Positions 31,901 through 43,172 of a stretch of DNA of 64,000 nt are shown here, one piece after another. Source of the stretch: Echinarachnius parma (lineage: Eukaryota > Echinodermata > Echinoidea > Clypeasteroida > Echinarachniidae); assembly GCA_037951105.1 (NCBI GenBank), contig JBAMJV010009066.1, positions 101,178 through 165,177 on the forward strand, in the 5' to 3' direction. A program made the translations under genes and the position numbers. Position 1 is the stretch's first letter; the number at the start of each line of letters is the position of its first letter. A model generated the notes under the pieces. That model saw only the letters and a list, made by a program, of their open reading frames with translations. It did not search any database and was not told the DNA's origin.

Positions 31901-34900
31901 CAGAAGTCCTGAGGCAATGCATACCGAGTTAATCAGTCTGAAAACTAGTCGGATCGGGTCGAATCGGCTCTGTCTGCGCTGGGCATAACACGTATTTTCT
32001 ATAGCATTATAGCATTTTCTATCCCATTGCGACAAACAAGTCATTATGTTGGAGAAGGATGCAAAATGATAAAGACACAATTAGGAAAACAAAGAAATAA
32101 CAACACATGCCATGATTAAACCAACGGTTGGTAATTCCACGCAATTAGGCCTAAGCCCGGCGCAGATATAGCCGACTCGACCCGATCCGACCCGATGCGA
32201 CCCGACCCAAATTAAAGCCACAGTCGGTCCGATTCAGTCGCGGACGATTCAATATGTTGAATCGGGCCCGATTGGCTTCTGACTGGCTTTCGACTTGCAA
32301 AATCGGAGTCGTGAGGCAATGCACACAGAGACGATCCGACTGAAAACCAGTCGGATCGGGTCGAGTCGGCTATGTCTGCGCCGGGCTTTACGGTAGCACA
32401 GAGTCACTCACTGTATCAATGCAATATAATTAATTTTGAAATGTGCTTGATGACTATCATTATGAGTTTATAGTTAGCGCCAGGAATGTTACATCGTGAC
32501 AGAGATGACTGCGATCTATAAGTGGCCATTATCATTATTATTATAATAAACAATTATAGAAATATGATCAATTATGAAATACAATAATAGGCATAATAAC
32601 AATGTGTGTGTGTGTGTGTGTTAGAATCCATATCGCGCCCGCTGATCAGTAATTATAATCATGATGAGCTGATGACATTAATCATATGTTTTCGTTTGTT
32701 CTATTATTATCATTGATGATCATCATGAATTGTGTTATATCCCCCAAATAACCATGGTAACGACTGAGCGAACTTTAAGATATGAATCTCCATGTGTTCC
32801 GCAGTCAATATACCAATGAATCACGAACAAAACTTAAGGAAAAAATACATGACTAATGAAATCATTATGTCATAATCAATTTACTCTAAACATTCAACTT
32901 CTTTAGCATTACGTGCGTCTATAATACTCGGTGGCAGAATTAGGCCTACGATCATGCTGATTCAAACGCGTTTAGTTTAAAGAGGTAGTTCAGTTTTGGT
33001 ATAGAGGGCGCTTCAAGAAAATATTTGTTTTTGTAAGGTGATGAAAAACTGAGTGTCAAATTTGAAAGAGCATACAATTTTAATAATAGAATAAACTTTA
33101 TTTGAACAAACTCGGTTTAGAAACAACTCAAATATTAATACATATATCTGATCGGAATAAACCTGGGGCCCCAGGTTTATTCGATGAGTTAAGAAAGACA
33201 AAATACAATGCTTACACTTTTTCTAATTTGTTTAAAATAGTTGCTGATGGTCTCTCTATTTAATCATTATTTCAACAAAACATCACATGCACAATTTGTT
33301 AAAAAAAACTATTTAAACCTATGCATATTTAGTGAGCGCCCTCTTCCGTTTTGACACCTCTTTTTGAATGATAACAGGCTTTTTACTTAGTCGTTTGCAT
33401 TTTCTATACTTTTCGAGCATGGTGGAGGTTATAACTATTAGTTTGTAATGTTATGGTGCAGGTTTTGGTTACTAAAATTTAGTTTGACCAAAACTTAACT
33501 ATCCCTTTAAAGATCTTCATGCACAGGGATGATACTCCACGGGACCTCAATTGCCAGAATTCTCATCAGTGGCTCAACTTGAGCCTGGCCAAAAAAGTCA
33601 AAGACTACCGGTAACCAGTTAACCCACTTTGCACCAGCATACCTTCAGTCAATGGCTGTAATTCAGCAATACCGTACATTATATACATAGTATAAACAAA
33701 CAATTAAAATGAAAATTGTACAAAATTCAAATTACACACAACAAAATTGAAGAAAACAAAAACTTATATAAGATTTACAAACTTTAAAATTAATTTACAG
33801 GAGACAAAAATAATAATGATGTATCAATGCTATTTTTTAATTTTTATTGAGCGATTTGCTTTGTTTAAAGGGGTAGTTCAGTTTCGGTAAGGCTGAACTT
33901 TAGTAATCAAAACCTGCACAGTAACATTACAAACTAATAGTTATAACTCCACCATGCTCGAAAGGTATACAAAATTACAAACGACTAAGTAAAAAGCCTG
34001 TTATCATTTCAAAAAGAGCCATTAAAACACAAGAGGGCGCTCTCTAAAAAGGCATTGGTTTTCAACCCTTTTTCATACAAAATTATGCATGTGATGTTTT
34101 GTTGAAATAATGATTAAATAGAGAGATCATCAACAACTATTTAAAAACCGCTTTTGAACATTTTTGAAAAAATGTAAGCATTTTTAATTTTTTTTTTTTT
34201 AATCATCGAATAAATTTGGGGCAAAAATGTATTACGATTGGATATATTTATTGATATTTCAGCCATTTCTGAACAGATTTTGACCAAATAAAGTTTATTC
34301 TGCCATTAAAATTGCATGTTCTTTCAAATTCGACACTCAATTTTTCATTACCTCACAAAAAATTGTGTTGTGCAGAACTGAACTACCCCTTTAACACCAA
34401 TTAGTAAATCATTCCACTTTTTTTGCACCACGGTAACTAAGCATCGTTTCTTAGAATTTGTTTTTGGTTTCGGTATTTCTAACTGAAGAGTTGTGTTTTG
34501 AACTAGGCTAGTTAGTGGATATACTGCACACCACTGATTCAGTGTGACCTACTACGCACCGTGCGCCAAGGCGTTCGCAGGATGGCACAATGCACGTGAC
34601 TGTCTGATGTACGAGTCCGAACTACTTTAATATGCAAAAGCACGTTCTCCTAAAGACGTATACAGGATCCTCTGCTAATATACAAATTAACGTTATTCTT
34701 TTTTCTCTAAAAAACATTTGAAGGAAAGGAAGAAGAGGGAAAATAAGTAGATGATAGACAGATAGAGATAACCATTAATCAAGCTTTTCCTTTTGGTTGT
34801 TTAGATATAAGTTCCATGTTGAATGAATATCATAATTATAGCCTGAACAGGAGCAAAATGCAACGCTTAAAGGGGTATTCCGGGCCTGATAAAACCATTC

Positions 34901-37782
34901 GTTATTTGAATAAGCAGAATAAGAGGCATAATTGGTGAAAATTTGATCAAAATCAGACAAGAAACACGGGAGTTATACCTATTTTAACATCATGTAGTAA
35001 TGAGCGATCGTTTCAAAATTGCCGCCATATGCAACATCATTGACGAGCAACTCGCCATGGCTTTAGTACATGAAAATACACTTATTTCTCATTTTCGTTG
35101 CTAAAAATAATTTTTCTCTGCTTGTTTTCACGAATTCATAGAAGGATATCGATGGGCCAACCTCTTTGGAATGTGTAAGCTCATAAATTTGCTTTGTTAT
35201 TAAGAAAATTTGAATTTTGTAAAATGTCCATGTAGAAGTCAAAATGGCTGCAGCTCGCAAGTGACGTCACGATCGATAGCAATTGCGAACGATACTAACA
35301 ATCGGAGCAAAGTTCATCCTGTCATAACTTTTTTATTGCTCTACCATTTTGGCTCAGATTTTCGATCATGATTCTTCGTATTCACTTCATTTTATAGCAA
35401 ACATCACATTTCTGGGGTGGAATTCCCCTTTAATTACTCAATACAATAAGTTTGTTCACTGTTTAAGTGATCCCTAAATTTTAAATAAAAACAAATTAGT
35501 TAATAATTAATTGTGATGAAATGGTTACGCACAGAGAGAGTGAATAGCGTGAAATGGAACTAACCATAATTATGTTGATCTAGGCTCACTTGCCAGCCAG
35601 TGCACCAGGCTGCCTTCACTTTCGTCCGACCGACCGACCGTCTGGCCCGGATGTTAGGTTACGTAACCACTTGCGTGACGTCAGATGTCCCCTTGAGCTT
35701 GCAATTATAACCTCGAATCATCTAACAGGATATAACACATCGAACACAACGAATACATCATTTAAAAAACAGTCGACTGCAGATGAAAAAACCTGTTACC
35801 ATCATTGTGTATTAATTATTAACAATACTTCCTACCCAAGTAGTGCGTGTTACTATAACTAAGAAAGAACAATTGACTAGTGAAAGTCTTGGTCATGTAT
35901 ATCAGTCAAAATATACGTTGTTTGTTTATGTGGGTCTTTATTTGTATTCGTTTATTTGTTGGTGTATGTCGGTTTGTTTAACTGAATGTTTGGTTGTTGT
36001 TTTTTTCATTTTCATGAGCGTATATAGTACATAATAATGTATAAAAACCTTTAAATTGTTATCTTTCCTCATTCTTTTATTATGTTGACAGTTGCACCAG
36101 TGACACCGTTGTCCGCGGAGAACAGTGGTCGAGAGTTCGTGTTCGCTTTCCCGCCCAACTTCTACCAGGGCAGCGAGGCCAGCGTCGGCGTCGTCTTAAC
36201 GGCGACGACAACGAACCCGACGACGGTAGACGTCAACGTCCCGCACAAGGGGTACGCGACCAGGGTGAACATCCTTCCCTCCGATCTACCGCTGCACCTC
36301 GACATGCCCACGGACGTCGCCATGGCGGGTATTTTCGGCGTTTCGAACGCCACCGTGTGGCTCCGAGCCAGCCACGACATATCGGTGGTGGCGTACAACG
36401 CGAAGGAGTACACAATGGATTTGTTCACCGTGATGCCGTCGCGATACATGGGCGCCGAGTATTTTGTGTCGACTTATACGCAGCCGAGCGGCGGGATAAT
36501 CCTAATTTCGGCGTTGGCGGAGGTGACATCGGTGGAAGTGCAACTCACCGCGGCTGTGACCTTCGTAGGGAGGCGATTTAAGAGAGGTGAAGTCATACGA
36601 TACACGCTGGATCGATTCCAGACGATGCAACTGGAACCAACCGACGATAACATCGCCGGTACACGAATTATCGCGAATAGGACGATCGTTGCAACCGTTG
36701 GCTGCATGTGCGCGTACGTCCCGCCTCAGTACCAGCGTTGCGATCACCTTGCGGAGCAGTTGATACCGTTCAATCGATGGGGACAATCGTACATTCTCAG
36801 CCCTCTCGCCTTTCGGCTGTCGGGGTATCAGTTTCAGATTATCGGAGGAAGAGACGGCACGATCGTCATGATCGATAACATTCGAGTGACGCTCGCTGCC
36901 GGACAGTCCTACACTGGCGATATCGGAGGGCAACGAATGGCCTCGATACAATCGAACAAGCCGATTATGATCATGCAGTATTCCAAAGGAACAACTACCA
37001 ATAGTCAACCGGGCGATCCAGCGATGGCGATAGCAACACCGCTTGAAGCCTACGGCTCTCGCGTCAACTTCCCGGTATACGATTTCACCGCTATCGGTAT
37101 CACCCATGTATATCTATCGGTGACGATGGAATGTAATACAACGACAAACATTCAACTTGATGGCCATCCAAATAATGAGGTTTGTAATATTCAAAATATT
37201 GGACAATACGACTTATCAAATACAAATGCAAATGACGTCGTCCGATACTGCACGGTCGTGCATGTTGGTTAAACTTAATAAATGCTCACGTGACTAGAGT
37301 TATCAAATCACACTACTGAATTTACCGGAGTCGTTTTATGGAAATATTTAAAAGATATTACATGACACTACATCATTGCTCCTAACCCCCCCCCCCCCTC
37401 CCCCGCCCCCACCCCCTTTATGTGTCTCTTGCAGCTGCTACTCCACCATTTTCACCACCGCCATTTTCTTTACTAGCTTTTGTCCATTCACTAAATTAAT
37501 TACAGATTATATGGCGCCAAGCGTACAACGTGACGACACAGAATGACCGCCATTACTGCACACGGTGGATGGTCGTAGCGGGCGGCAACCACGTTTTGAC
37601 TGTGGGAGGACGGGAAACCGCCGCGGAGGAGACTGTGTTCACATCTCTCGTGTACGGGGTCGGTAGCCGCATTGCCTATTTGTACAACGCGGGCTTCAAC
37701 CTCGAGAAGGTGACGTGCACCAGGCCAAGTTCGAACCCGGGGTCAGCCGGGGCAGAAGTGCCGTGCGAGAGTCTCAGACCCC
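25943..37782 (+). CDS. IgGFc-binding N-terminal-domain protein (3' exons not in view)
   Basis: Predicted exons are 25943-26093, 36092-37179 and 37506-37782 (505 codons so far, ending in phase 1 at a strong GTGAGT donor). Exons 2 and 3 form the IgGFc_binding N-terminal domain: GREFVFAFPPNF start, a long beta-rich region, CDHLAEQLIPFNRWG, an IQSNKPIMIMQYSKG segment and a GDPAM motif. The exon 2/3 join is in phase 0 and reads from NIQLDG into WRQAYNV. The domain is found in mucin-like FCGBP and in many secreted invertebrate proteins. Exon 1 is less sure. It encodes ~50 residues ending in a hydrophobic segment (VAVVMATLLVILQ), suiting a signal peptide or anchor, ends at CAAG/GTGAGT in phase 1, and matches the exon 2 acceptor. 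The ~10-kb intron 1 is full of MITEs. Confidence 0.72.
26094..27586 (+). other. First part of the long intron, no element recognised
   Basis: Contains a (GTTT)n-type microsatellite (about 26391-26422) but no pairable inverted ends or coding sequence. If exon 1 is wrong, this is simply intergenic DNA. Confidence 0.45.
27587..27967 (-). mobile_element. TTAA MITE family c, copy 1 (inverted)
   Basis: Begins AGGGATCTAGTAACTTTGTT and ends ATGTTACTAAATTCCT before TTAA (27968-27971), in reverse orientation relative to copies 2-4. The left flank is TTCA rather than TTAA, a one-base change. It abuts copy 2. Confidence 0.75.
27972..28337 (+). mobile_element. TTAA MITE family c, copy 2
   Basis: Starts AGGGACTTTAACATTGTCC and ends GTTACTAGACCCCT, with TTAA on both sides (27968-27971 shared with copy 1; 28338-28341). 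The interior includes CCAATTGGAATTCTAGCGGT and AAAAGATATTTACAATGCAA. It is non-coding; piggyBac-type target choice is inferred from TTAA. Confidence 0.8.
28382..28505. repeat. C19 run and pyrimidine-rich tract
   Basis: Nineteen C (28382-28400) followed by about 100 bases of almost pure C/T (CTCTCT and CCCTCC motifs). Confidence 0.95.
28873..29213 (+). mobile_element. TTAA MITE family c, copy 3
   Basis: Left end TTAA then AGGGACTTGTAACATTTTCC; right end AAGTTACTAAATCCCT followed by TATA instead of TTAA. The interior matches copies 2 and 4. Confidence 0.75.
29646..30215 (-). mobile_element. TTAA MITE family c, copy 5, interrupted
   Basis: Starts after TTAA with AGGGATCTAGTAA in reverse orientation, is interrupted by the inverted-repeat element at 29744-30068, and resumes with family c blocks (GTAATGAGCGAAAGTGCA, TTTGTACACAGG). 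The far end is lost. Confidence 0.6.
29744..30068. mobile_element. Inverted-repeat MITE nested in family c copy 5
   Basis: Outer ends GGCCCCGTTGCAGGAAGA and TCTTTCTGCAACGGGACC pair. Inner arms ACAATCGATTGTAAGTTAC and GTAACTTACAATCGATTGT also pair. It is non-coding; no target duplication was identified. Confidence 0.75.
30286..30663 (+). mobile_element. TTAA MITE family c, copy 4 (best preserved)
   Basis: A 378-bp element with TTAA flanks (30282-30285, 30664-30667). Ends AGGGACTTAGTAACATTGTC and GTTACTAGATCCCT are short inverted repeats (AGGGA.CTAGTAAC type). No ORF. Confidence 0.85.
30993..31759. mobile_element. piggyBac-like non-autonomous element, 767 bp
   Basis: Perfect 16-bp terminal inverted repeats CCCTATTAAGGCCGGG / CCCGGCCTTAATAGGG with TTAA duplicated at both sides (30989-30992, 31760-31763). 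CCCT termini plus TTAA are piggyBac hallmarks. Both subterminal regions contain G-run/GGCCATAATGGCC/C-run palindromes (about 31006-31032 and 31694-31722). No transposase is present. Confidence 0.9.
31764..31984. mobile_element. MITE family g, copy 1
   Basis: A 221-bp element with ends GCCCGGCGCAGACAAAGCCG / CTGTCTGCGCTGGGC and inner GACTCGA..GATCCGACTGG arms, abutting the TTAA of the piggyBac-like element. No ORF. The target duplication is unclear (TAA-like flanks). Confidence 0.75.
32155..32386. mobile_element. MITE family g, copy 2
   Basis: A 232-bp relative of copy 1, with ends GCCCGGCGCAGATATAGCCG / ATGTCTGCGCCGGGC and the shared central block ATGTTGAATCGG..CGA. It is separated from copy 1 by 170 bp of unique sequence. 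Confidence 0.75.
32603..32621. repeat. (TG)n microsatellite
   Basis: About nine TG dinucleotides in a row. Confidence 0.95.
32981..33506 (+). mobile_element. TTAA MITE family e, copy 1
   Basis: A 526-bp element with ends AGAGGTAGTTCAGTTTTGG / AAACTTAACTATCCCT and TTAA on both sides (32977-32980, 33507-33510). No convincing ORF. Copy 2 (33869-34390) is in the opposite orientation. Confidence 0.85.
33869..34390 (-). mobile_element. TTAA MITE family e, copy 2 (inverted)
   Basis: A 522-bp element with ends AGGGGTAGTTCAGTTTCGG / AGAACTGAACTACCCCT, flanked by TTAA (33865-33868, 34391-34394). The reverse complement aligns with copy 1 over its length. Fragments of the family lie at 17868-18020 and about 38139-38175. 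Confidence 0.88.
34497..34632 (+). repeat. Diverged dispersed repeat, copy 2
   Basis: The relative of 10770-10885 upstream of FAS1 gene B, with the same ordered blocks. It lies in the long intron of the IgGFc-type gene. Confidence 0.6.
34871..35429. mobile_element. TTAA-flanked MITE, family f
   Basis: A 559-bp element with inverted ends AGGGGTATTCCGGG / GGTGGAATTCCCCT and TTAA at both sides (34867-34870, 35430-35433). No ORF. The interior is A/T-rich. Confidence 0.8.
35434..36091 (+). other. Last part of the long intron
   Basis: No element recognised apart from a short (GACC)n stretch at about 35625-35640. It ends with a T-rich tract and the acceptor TTGACAG at 36091. Confidence 0.5.
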
Positions 37783-38579
37783 GTGAGTACGAGTACAGTA
37801 CAGTGGAACATGCAATCGTAAATATGTTTATGACGTCATCACGACGCCATTTTGAAAAGAAAAAGTTTGTTTTGGGTCCCTATTCTGGTTGCAGTTTAAC
37901 GTTATTCTTCGATTACAATATAGGCTCATACAAACAAGTAAATGACTCACGCAGCTTTGGCTCATTTCAACGTGATAACTCCTTTTTCATTACATTTCCC
38001 ATATGAAATAAAAGACGATTTTGAAACTAAAACGGATTGAATTATGTCCAACTCCTTTAAGTGACACCTTTAAGTAATTGTTCAAAATAAACCTATTTAA
38101 GAATTTGATTAGTAAAGATTTGTTTAACAAATATTGTGTAGCGCCCTCTATACCAAAACTACCATCTCTTTTACCTTATCGTAATTCAGGACTTGATTAT
38201 ACTAGTATTCTGGGACGGCCTTTATTCTGTTATTGGCTAGAATGGCTAGATTAATTCTTTCTACACAAAAAAAAGTAACCCGAGAACGTTATTCTTTTAA
38301 TTTAAAATAGATTATTTTGCTCTAAAGTTTTGCTCCATGATCGATTTAGTTTTATGTGACCGTGTATAGAATATTATTAGTAAACGGTAAAAACAAGTTC
38401 ACCTTTGTAAATAGAATGGTTGTTTCGGTGGTGGGGCGTACATAGAAAACTGGGGTGACATACAAGATAAGGGGGGGGGGGAGTACAAAGTTAGTGTATC
38501 AATGGGAACTCTCGCAAGGTTAACTATCATTGCAAGAAGCGCACAGAGTTGTAACTGGTCACTGCATAAACACTATAAT
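37783..38579 (+). other. Intron or intergenic, no further exon recognised
   Basis: Begins with a strong splice donor, so the IgGFc-type gene should continue, but no further exon is seen before repeats begin. Contains a short MITE family e remnant (38139-38175) and an 11-base G run (38471-38481). Confidence 0.5.
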
Positions 38580-38874
38580 TCATTCACATCGTGCATAAAT
38601 TACACATCCAAATTACACCAAAACAGATACGTAAATGATTAAATGCTTTGTAGGCAAGATGGAATTGGATTTTGAATCACTTTTGACTTTATTCAGACGA
38701 TATACATACAAGAATTTGATTCTTCTCTTATGGCAATGGAAATGTGTTATTTACATGCATGACACGTTTTCTTTTGAACTAATATGGACATCCATTCGCA
38801 TGGATGCGTGGTAGGTACGACGACGAGTCGACCCTATTAGAAATCTATGTTGAAGCAGGCGTGGGTTGGTAGGA
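38580..38874 (-). pseudogene. Third FAS1 gene copy, 3' end fragment only
   Basis: Matches the minus-strand FAS1 gene A 3' region (about 2903-3210) over ~295 bp: 3' UTR, poly(A) signal (38688-38693), stop codon and about ten final codons (ending FNIDF versus FNVEF). It is cut off inside exon 5 by the 3' end of LINE copy B at 38874/38875. The remaining exons are not in the window. Confidence 0.85.
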
Positions 38875-41800
38875 ATGGAATGGAAATAATGTTTAACGAC
38901 ACTTCAACACTAAGTGTGTTATATCGTGTCATGTAGGTAAGCTTTACCCCAAATAGAGCAAAGCTAGTTTTCAATTAAGGCACTAATGCCACAGTAGCAA
39001 TGCCTGCTTAACTGAGCTAGACCACGCAGTGTTATTTAAATGTGTAAACACCCACCGGGATTTCTCCCTGCTCTTTACGAAAAAATGAGGTGCGTTCTTT
39101 AGCGTGCATGAGGATTAGTCCTCCCATACACGGGACCGACGGCTTAAAGTCTCCTCCGAAAGACTAGGCAGATGAGGGTAAAGCACCTTACCCAAGGGTA
39201 CAACTGCCGAAGCAACCCCTCCTTATATATACTAACAAAGTACATTTCAAAAATGTCTATAGAGATCTATCTCCTTCAAAAACTGCAGTATTGTACTACG
39301 AGGCACGGTCTGAAACAAGACCCGTAAATCTGGGGCATCAAAGTGCCGCCCACGGATATGGGCGTACTCGACACAATCCACAAGAATGTGCCGAACAGTG
39401 AGCCGACAATCGCAAGGAATACAGTAAGGTACGTCTTCTGCCTTTAACAAATATGCATGAGTATAGTACGAGTGGCCGATGCGAGCTCGGGTCAATACAA
39501 TGTCCTCCCTGCGCTTAGCTAGGGGGTTCGTACTATTCAGTCCAACTACTGGCTCATGGGTATGTAGTTTATTTTCAGATTGAGCGTCCCATATTGTCTG
39601 TGTAAGCATCCAACAATTCAAATATATATGGGTGGTTAAGTCTCCGACCTCGCAAGGCAAGTAGACTGGACAAAGAATCTGTAAATATAACAAAGTGATC
39701 GCCATCCAAACTATAAATCAAGTTAAATGCCATCTTAAGTGCAAACAACTCCGCTGTATATATGGACGCATTGTCAGGCAATCTAGCCTGTCGGCGAATG
39801 TGACCGCTTGTGGCTGCTACTGCCACCCTCTCCAAGACTTTGGACCCATCCGTATACACGGCACAATACTGACTGTACTTTACCCGTAGTTCCCCAAATT
39901 TAGACTGAAACACAAGGTCGCTAGTCAGCCCTTTCTTAAACTCTCTTAACGTAAAGTCTATACTCACTTCACCAAGTGTCCATACTGGTGTACTAGGGAG
40001 CTCAAATGGCGCTATATGTTCGGGGGCAGGGCATATCTGAGCAAAGGCACCATTAATACGCAACCCAAAGGGAGGTATAGCCGAAGGCTTACTAGCATAG
40101 AAGGTAGAGTATCGGGGCTGGAATGTTTTGTCATATGTTGGGTTATTATGATTATTTCGAAGTTTAAGTGCATACTGAAGTGATAACTTTTCCCACCTAA
40201 GATGGAGGGGAGGTTCATTGGCTTCGACATACAGACTTTGCATCGGGTAAGTGCGGAAAGCTCCCAGACAGAGTCGGAGTCCGTGATTCTGAATGGGCAA
40301 GAGCTTTTTAAGGTAGGACTTACGAGCAGAGCTATAGACGGTACAACCATAATCCAATTTGGATCTCACAAAAGCCCTATAAAGACGTAGTAAGACCACA
40401 CGATCCGCGCCCCAGTCCATCTTTGATACAACCTTCAGAAAATTCAAGGCCTGCCGGCATTTCTGCCACAAGTAGTCAATGTGGGCCTTAAAGTTCAACT
40501 TACTGTCAAATACCAAACCAAGATAGCGTGTCTGCTGAACAACAGGGATAAGAGAACCGTTTATCTTCAACTGAGGGTCAGGGTGGAGCACTCGTTTATT
40601 ACAAAAATGCATACACACAGTATTTGTTTTAGAGAAACGAAAACCATTCTCATTTGACCACCGCTCAACCCTATCGAGACACCCTTGCATCCGAGCCTCT
40701 ATGGCAGCCATACACGGCGACGAGTACGTGATCGAGAAGTCATCTACGAATAGGGACTTATCAAACCCAAAATTAACCGCCTCAGTGATGCTATTAATCT
40801 TCAAGACAAACAAGGTGACTGACAGAATGCTACCCTGTGGCACACCCATTTCCTGACTGTGTAGCTCGGACAGGACAGTCCCAAGGCGGACCCTGAAAAC
40901 CCGGTCCAACAAGAAGTTTTGAATAAATAAAGTCAGTCTGCCGCGCAGGCCAGAATCGTATAAGTCCCTCAGGACACCATGTTTCCAAGTAGTATCGTAC
41001 GCCTTTTCAAGGTCGAAAAAGACAGACACCACATGGTGTCCACGGACGAGGCCATCGCGAATAAATGATTCCAGACGAACAATTTGATCTGTCGTACTAC
41101 GATTCTGCCGAAAACCACTCTGATGTTTAGAAAACAGTCCATTCCTCTCCAGAAACCACACTAGACGAGCATTAACCATCCTTTCCATGGTCTTACATAG
41201 ACAACTAGTTAACGATATAGGACGGTAATTGGTTGGGTTTGTGGCATCCTTGCCAGGCTTCGGGATCGGGATAATCACAGCCTCTCTCCATGAATCGGGG
41301 AAGTCACCAGAGCTCCATATCTTATTAAAAATTCCTAACAGCACTTGGAGGGATATCTCGGGTAAATGTTTCAAAAACTGGTAATGAATTTCATCAGGCC
41401 CTGTAGCAGTGTCATGACATCTGCCGAGAGAGTCCTTTAATTCACTAAGAACAAAAGGGTTATTATAATCTTCTGTATTATCTGATAGGAAGTCAAGTTT
41501 CTGCTTCTCTGCCAGGTCTTTAAATGCCCGAAACGCAGGCGAGTAATGACTGCTAGACGAGTTATACTCAAATTCATCCGCTAACAAGTTAGCAATGCCC
41601 TGCCTTTCTGTACATTTTGTTCCATCACGTTTATTTAAGTGTACAGTAGTGCTAGTCTGTTGTTTCCCACTTATTTTCCTAATCATTTCCCATGCGTGTT
41701 TAACGTGTGTGCGAGTAGTGAGTTTAGAGACATACTGCTTCCAGGATTCCCGTTTGCTCTTCTTAATAGTACGGCGTGCCTTTGCACGAGCCTTTTGGTA

Positions 41801-43172
41801 ATCCTGCCGGTTACTAGCTGTAGGCCGACGCCTAAACTTCCGCAATGCCTTTTTCCGACATTTGATGGCTTCTCTACACGCAGCAGTAAACCAGGGTTTG
41901 TGCCTACTGTGTGGAGTAGGTGAGGATTTAGGTATCGTTCGCGTCGCTATATCAACCAGTGAGTGTGCAAAAAAGGCCAATGGATCTTCCAGATCCCTAA
42001 AAATCTCATCATTAATGACAGAAGAACAAAGGGTAGTAAATGCCAGCCAGTCCGCTCTGTTGAGTTGCCACCTTGGGACTCTCTCCTCCGGCATTGGCCA
42101 ATTAATATCAAGAAATATAGGGAAATGATCGCTTCCACATTGGTCGCCATGGACCCTCCACTGGAAGTCCATAAAGACAGATGGGGAGCAGATAGACAAA
42201 TCTATAGCCGATGTAGATCCTGAAGCAGGATGAAGGTAAGTATGAGACTTATCATTAAGGAGACACAAATCAAATGCTTCCAACACAGACTCCATCGTGC
42301 GGCCCAAAGGATTAGAATCTCTACACCCCCAGAGCACACTATGAGTATTAAAATCCCCTAATAAAAGAAAAGTTGCGGGGAGTTGATCAACCAGTGCATC
42401 AATTTCAGCTTGTCCCAGCTTATACCTCGGGGGTATATAGACTGAACATATCGTTACCGTACGATGGAGTGTGACCTTCACAGCGATAGCCTGGAGGCTA
42501 GTGGTGAGCTGGACCACCTCATGCGGAGACCCTCTTTTAACTAATATGGACGTGCCTCCCGTCGGTCTATCGTCTACAACCGACGTAGCCTTTTTATCAT
42601 ACACATCGTAACCTTTAAAGGTAATTTGGTCAGTCTTCTTAAGGTAAGTCTCTTGTAAGCAGACTAAATGGGGAGTGTAGTCTGCCAAAAAACATTTCAC
42701 TTCTTCATAGTTTGGCTTAATGCCTCTGCAGTTCCACTGCAGCACAGCCCTCCCCTTTCCATCCATCACTAACCTTGACCACAGTAGTCTTGGGTGAGGG
42801 TATGGTACTCGGAATATCCAAGTCCATATTAGACTCTAACACATCAAACTTATTCTTACTCATTATCGGGTCAACAGACCCCTGCTTTTGTTTTATCACT
42901 TTTGGTGTCTTGCTCCTAACCACGTCAGGCGGTCGTGCAGGTTTTCCCGTGGTTGGTGCCCCACCAGGCGGAGGGGCATGCCTTACAGGGGGGTCCTGAG
43001 ACAGACTTCTACCGCGGCCAGCAGGCCGGCCAGTCTTGGCACTAGGCCTCGACTCCCTCACTCCCCCTTGTTTGTCACATTGTTGTTTAAGTTGTTTGTC
43101 AAGTTTAGTCTGCGTTTGCTTCCCTATACCCGCCGCCCCACCAACTTCCAGCAACACAGGGGAGCCACCACT
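38875..43172 (-). mobile_element. LINE copy B, damaged
   Basis: Sense order from high to low coordinate: ORF1 3' part (43172-42770), ORF2 (42766-39247), ~370-bp 3' UTR, and an ATTCC-type tail at 38875. The 3' UTR includes a stem/loop-prone region and ends TTAAACATTATTTCCATTCC. The 5' portion (5' UTR and most of ORF1) is missing and replaced by LTR sequence of the Gypsy array. It is very similar to copy A where they overlap. Confidence 0.88.
39247..42766 (-). pseudogene. LINE ORF2 (endonuclease-RT-RNase H), broken near the C-terminus
   Basis: The first ~1060 codons are open. The EEP endonuclease (residues 1-225) has QETYL, GDFNTHS and SDHFP. The reverse transcriptase (~490-760) has FFDLEKAYD, GVPQGSIL and FVDD. 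RNase H starts at YTDGSK (~974) with E in YTAELFAL and D in FTDSLSSL. The frame then closes at 39575. The C-terminal part continues in another frame (about 39630-39247: WDAQSENKL, RIGHSYYTHAYLL, TVRHILVDC). The last RNase H segment, including the usual final catalytic block, is absent at the join, implying an internal deletion of about 70-80 codons plus frame change near 39600-39640. The ATG is at 42766. Confidence 0.88.

Noticed and set aside
31764-32386. The two family g elements as tRNA or structured RNA genes because of strong self-complementarity
   Set aside because: The complementarity is terminal and long (about 40-100 bp per arm), as in MITEs, and no tRNA-like arms are present.
36162-37107. 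Long minus-strand frames opposite the IgGFc-type exon (95 and 201 codons)
   Set aside because: Shadows of a well-supported plus-strand coding exon with clear domain identity.
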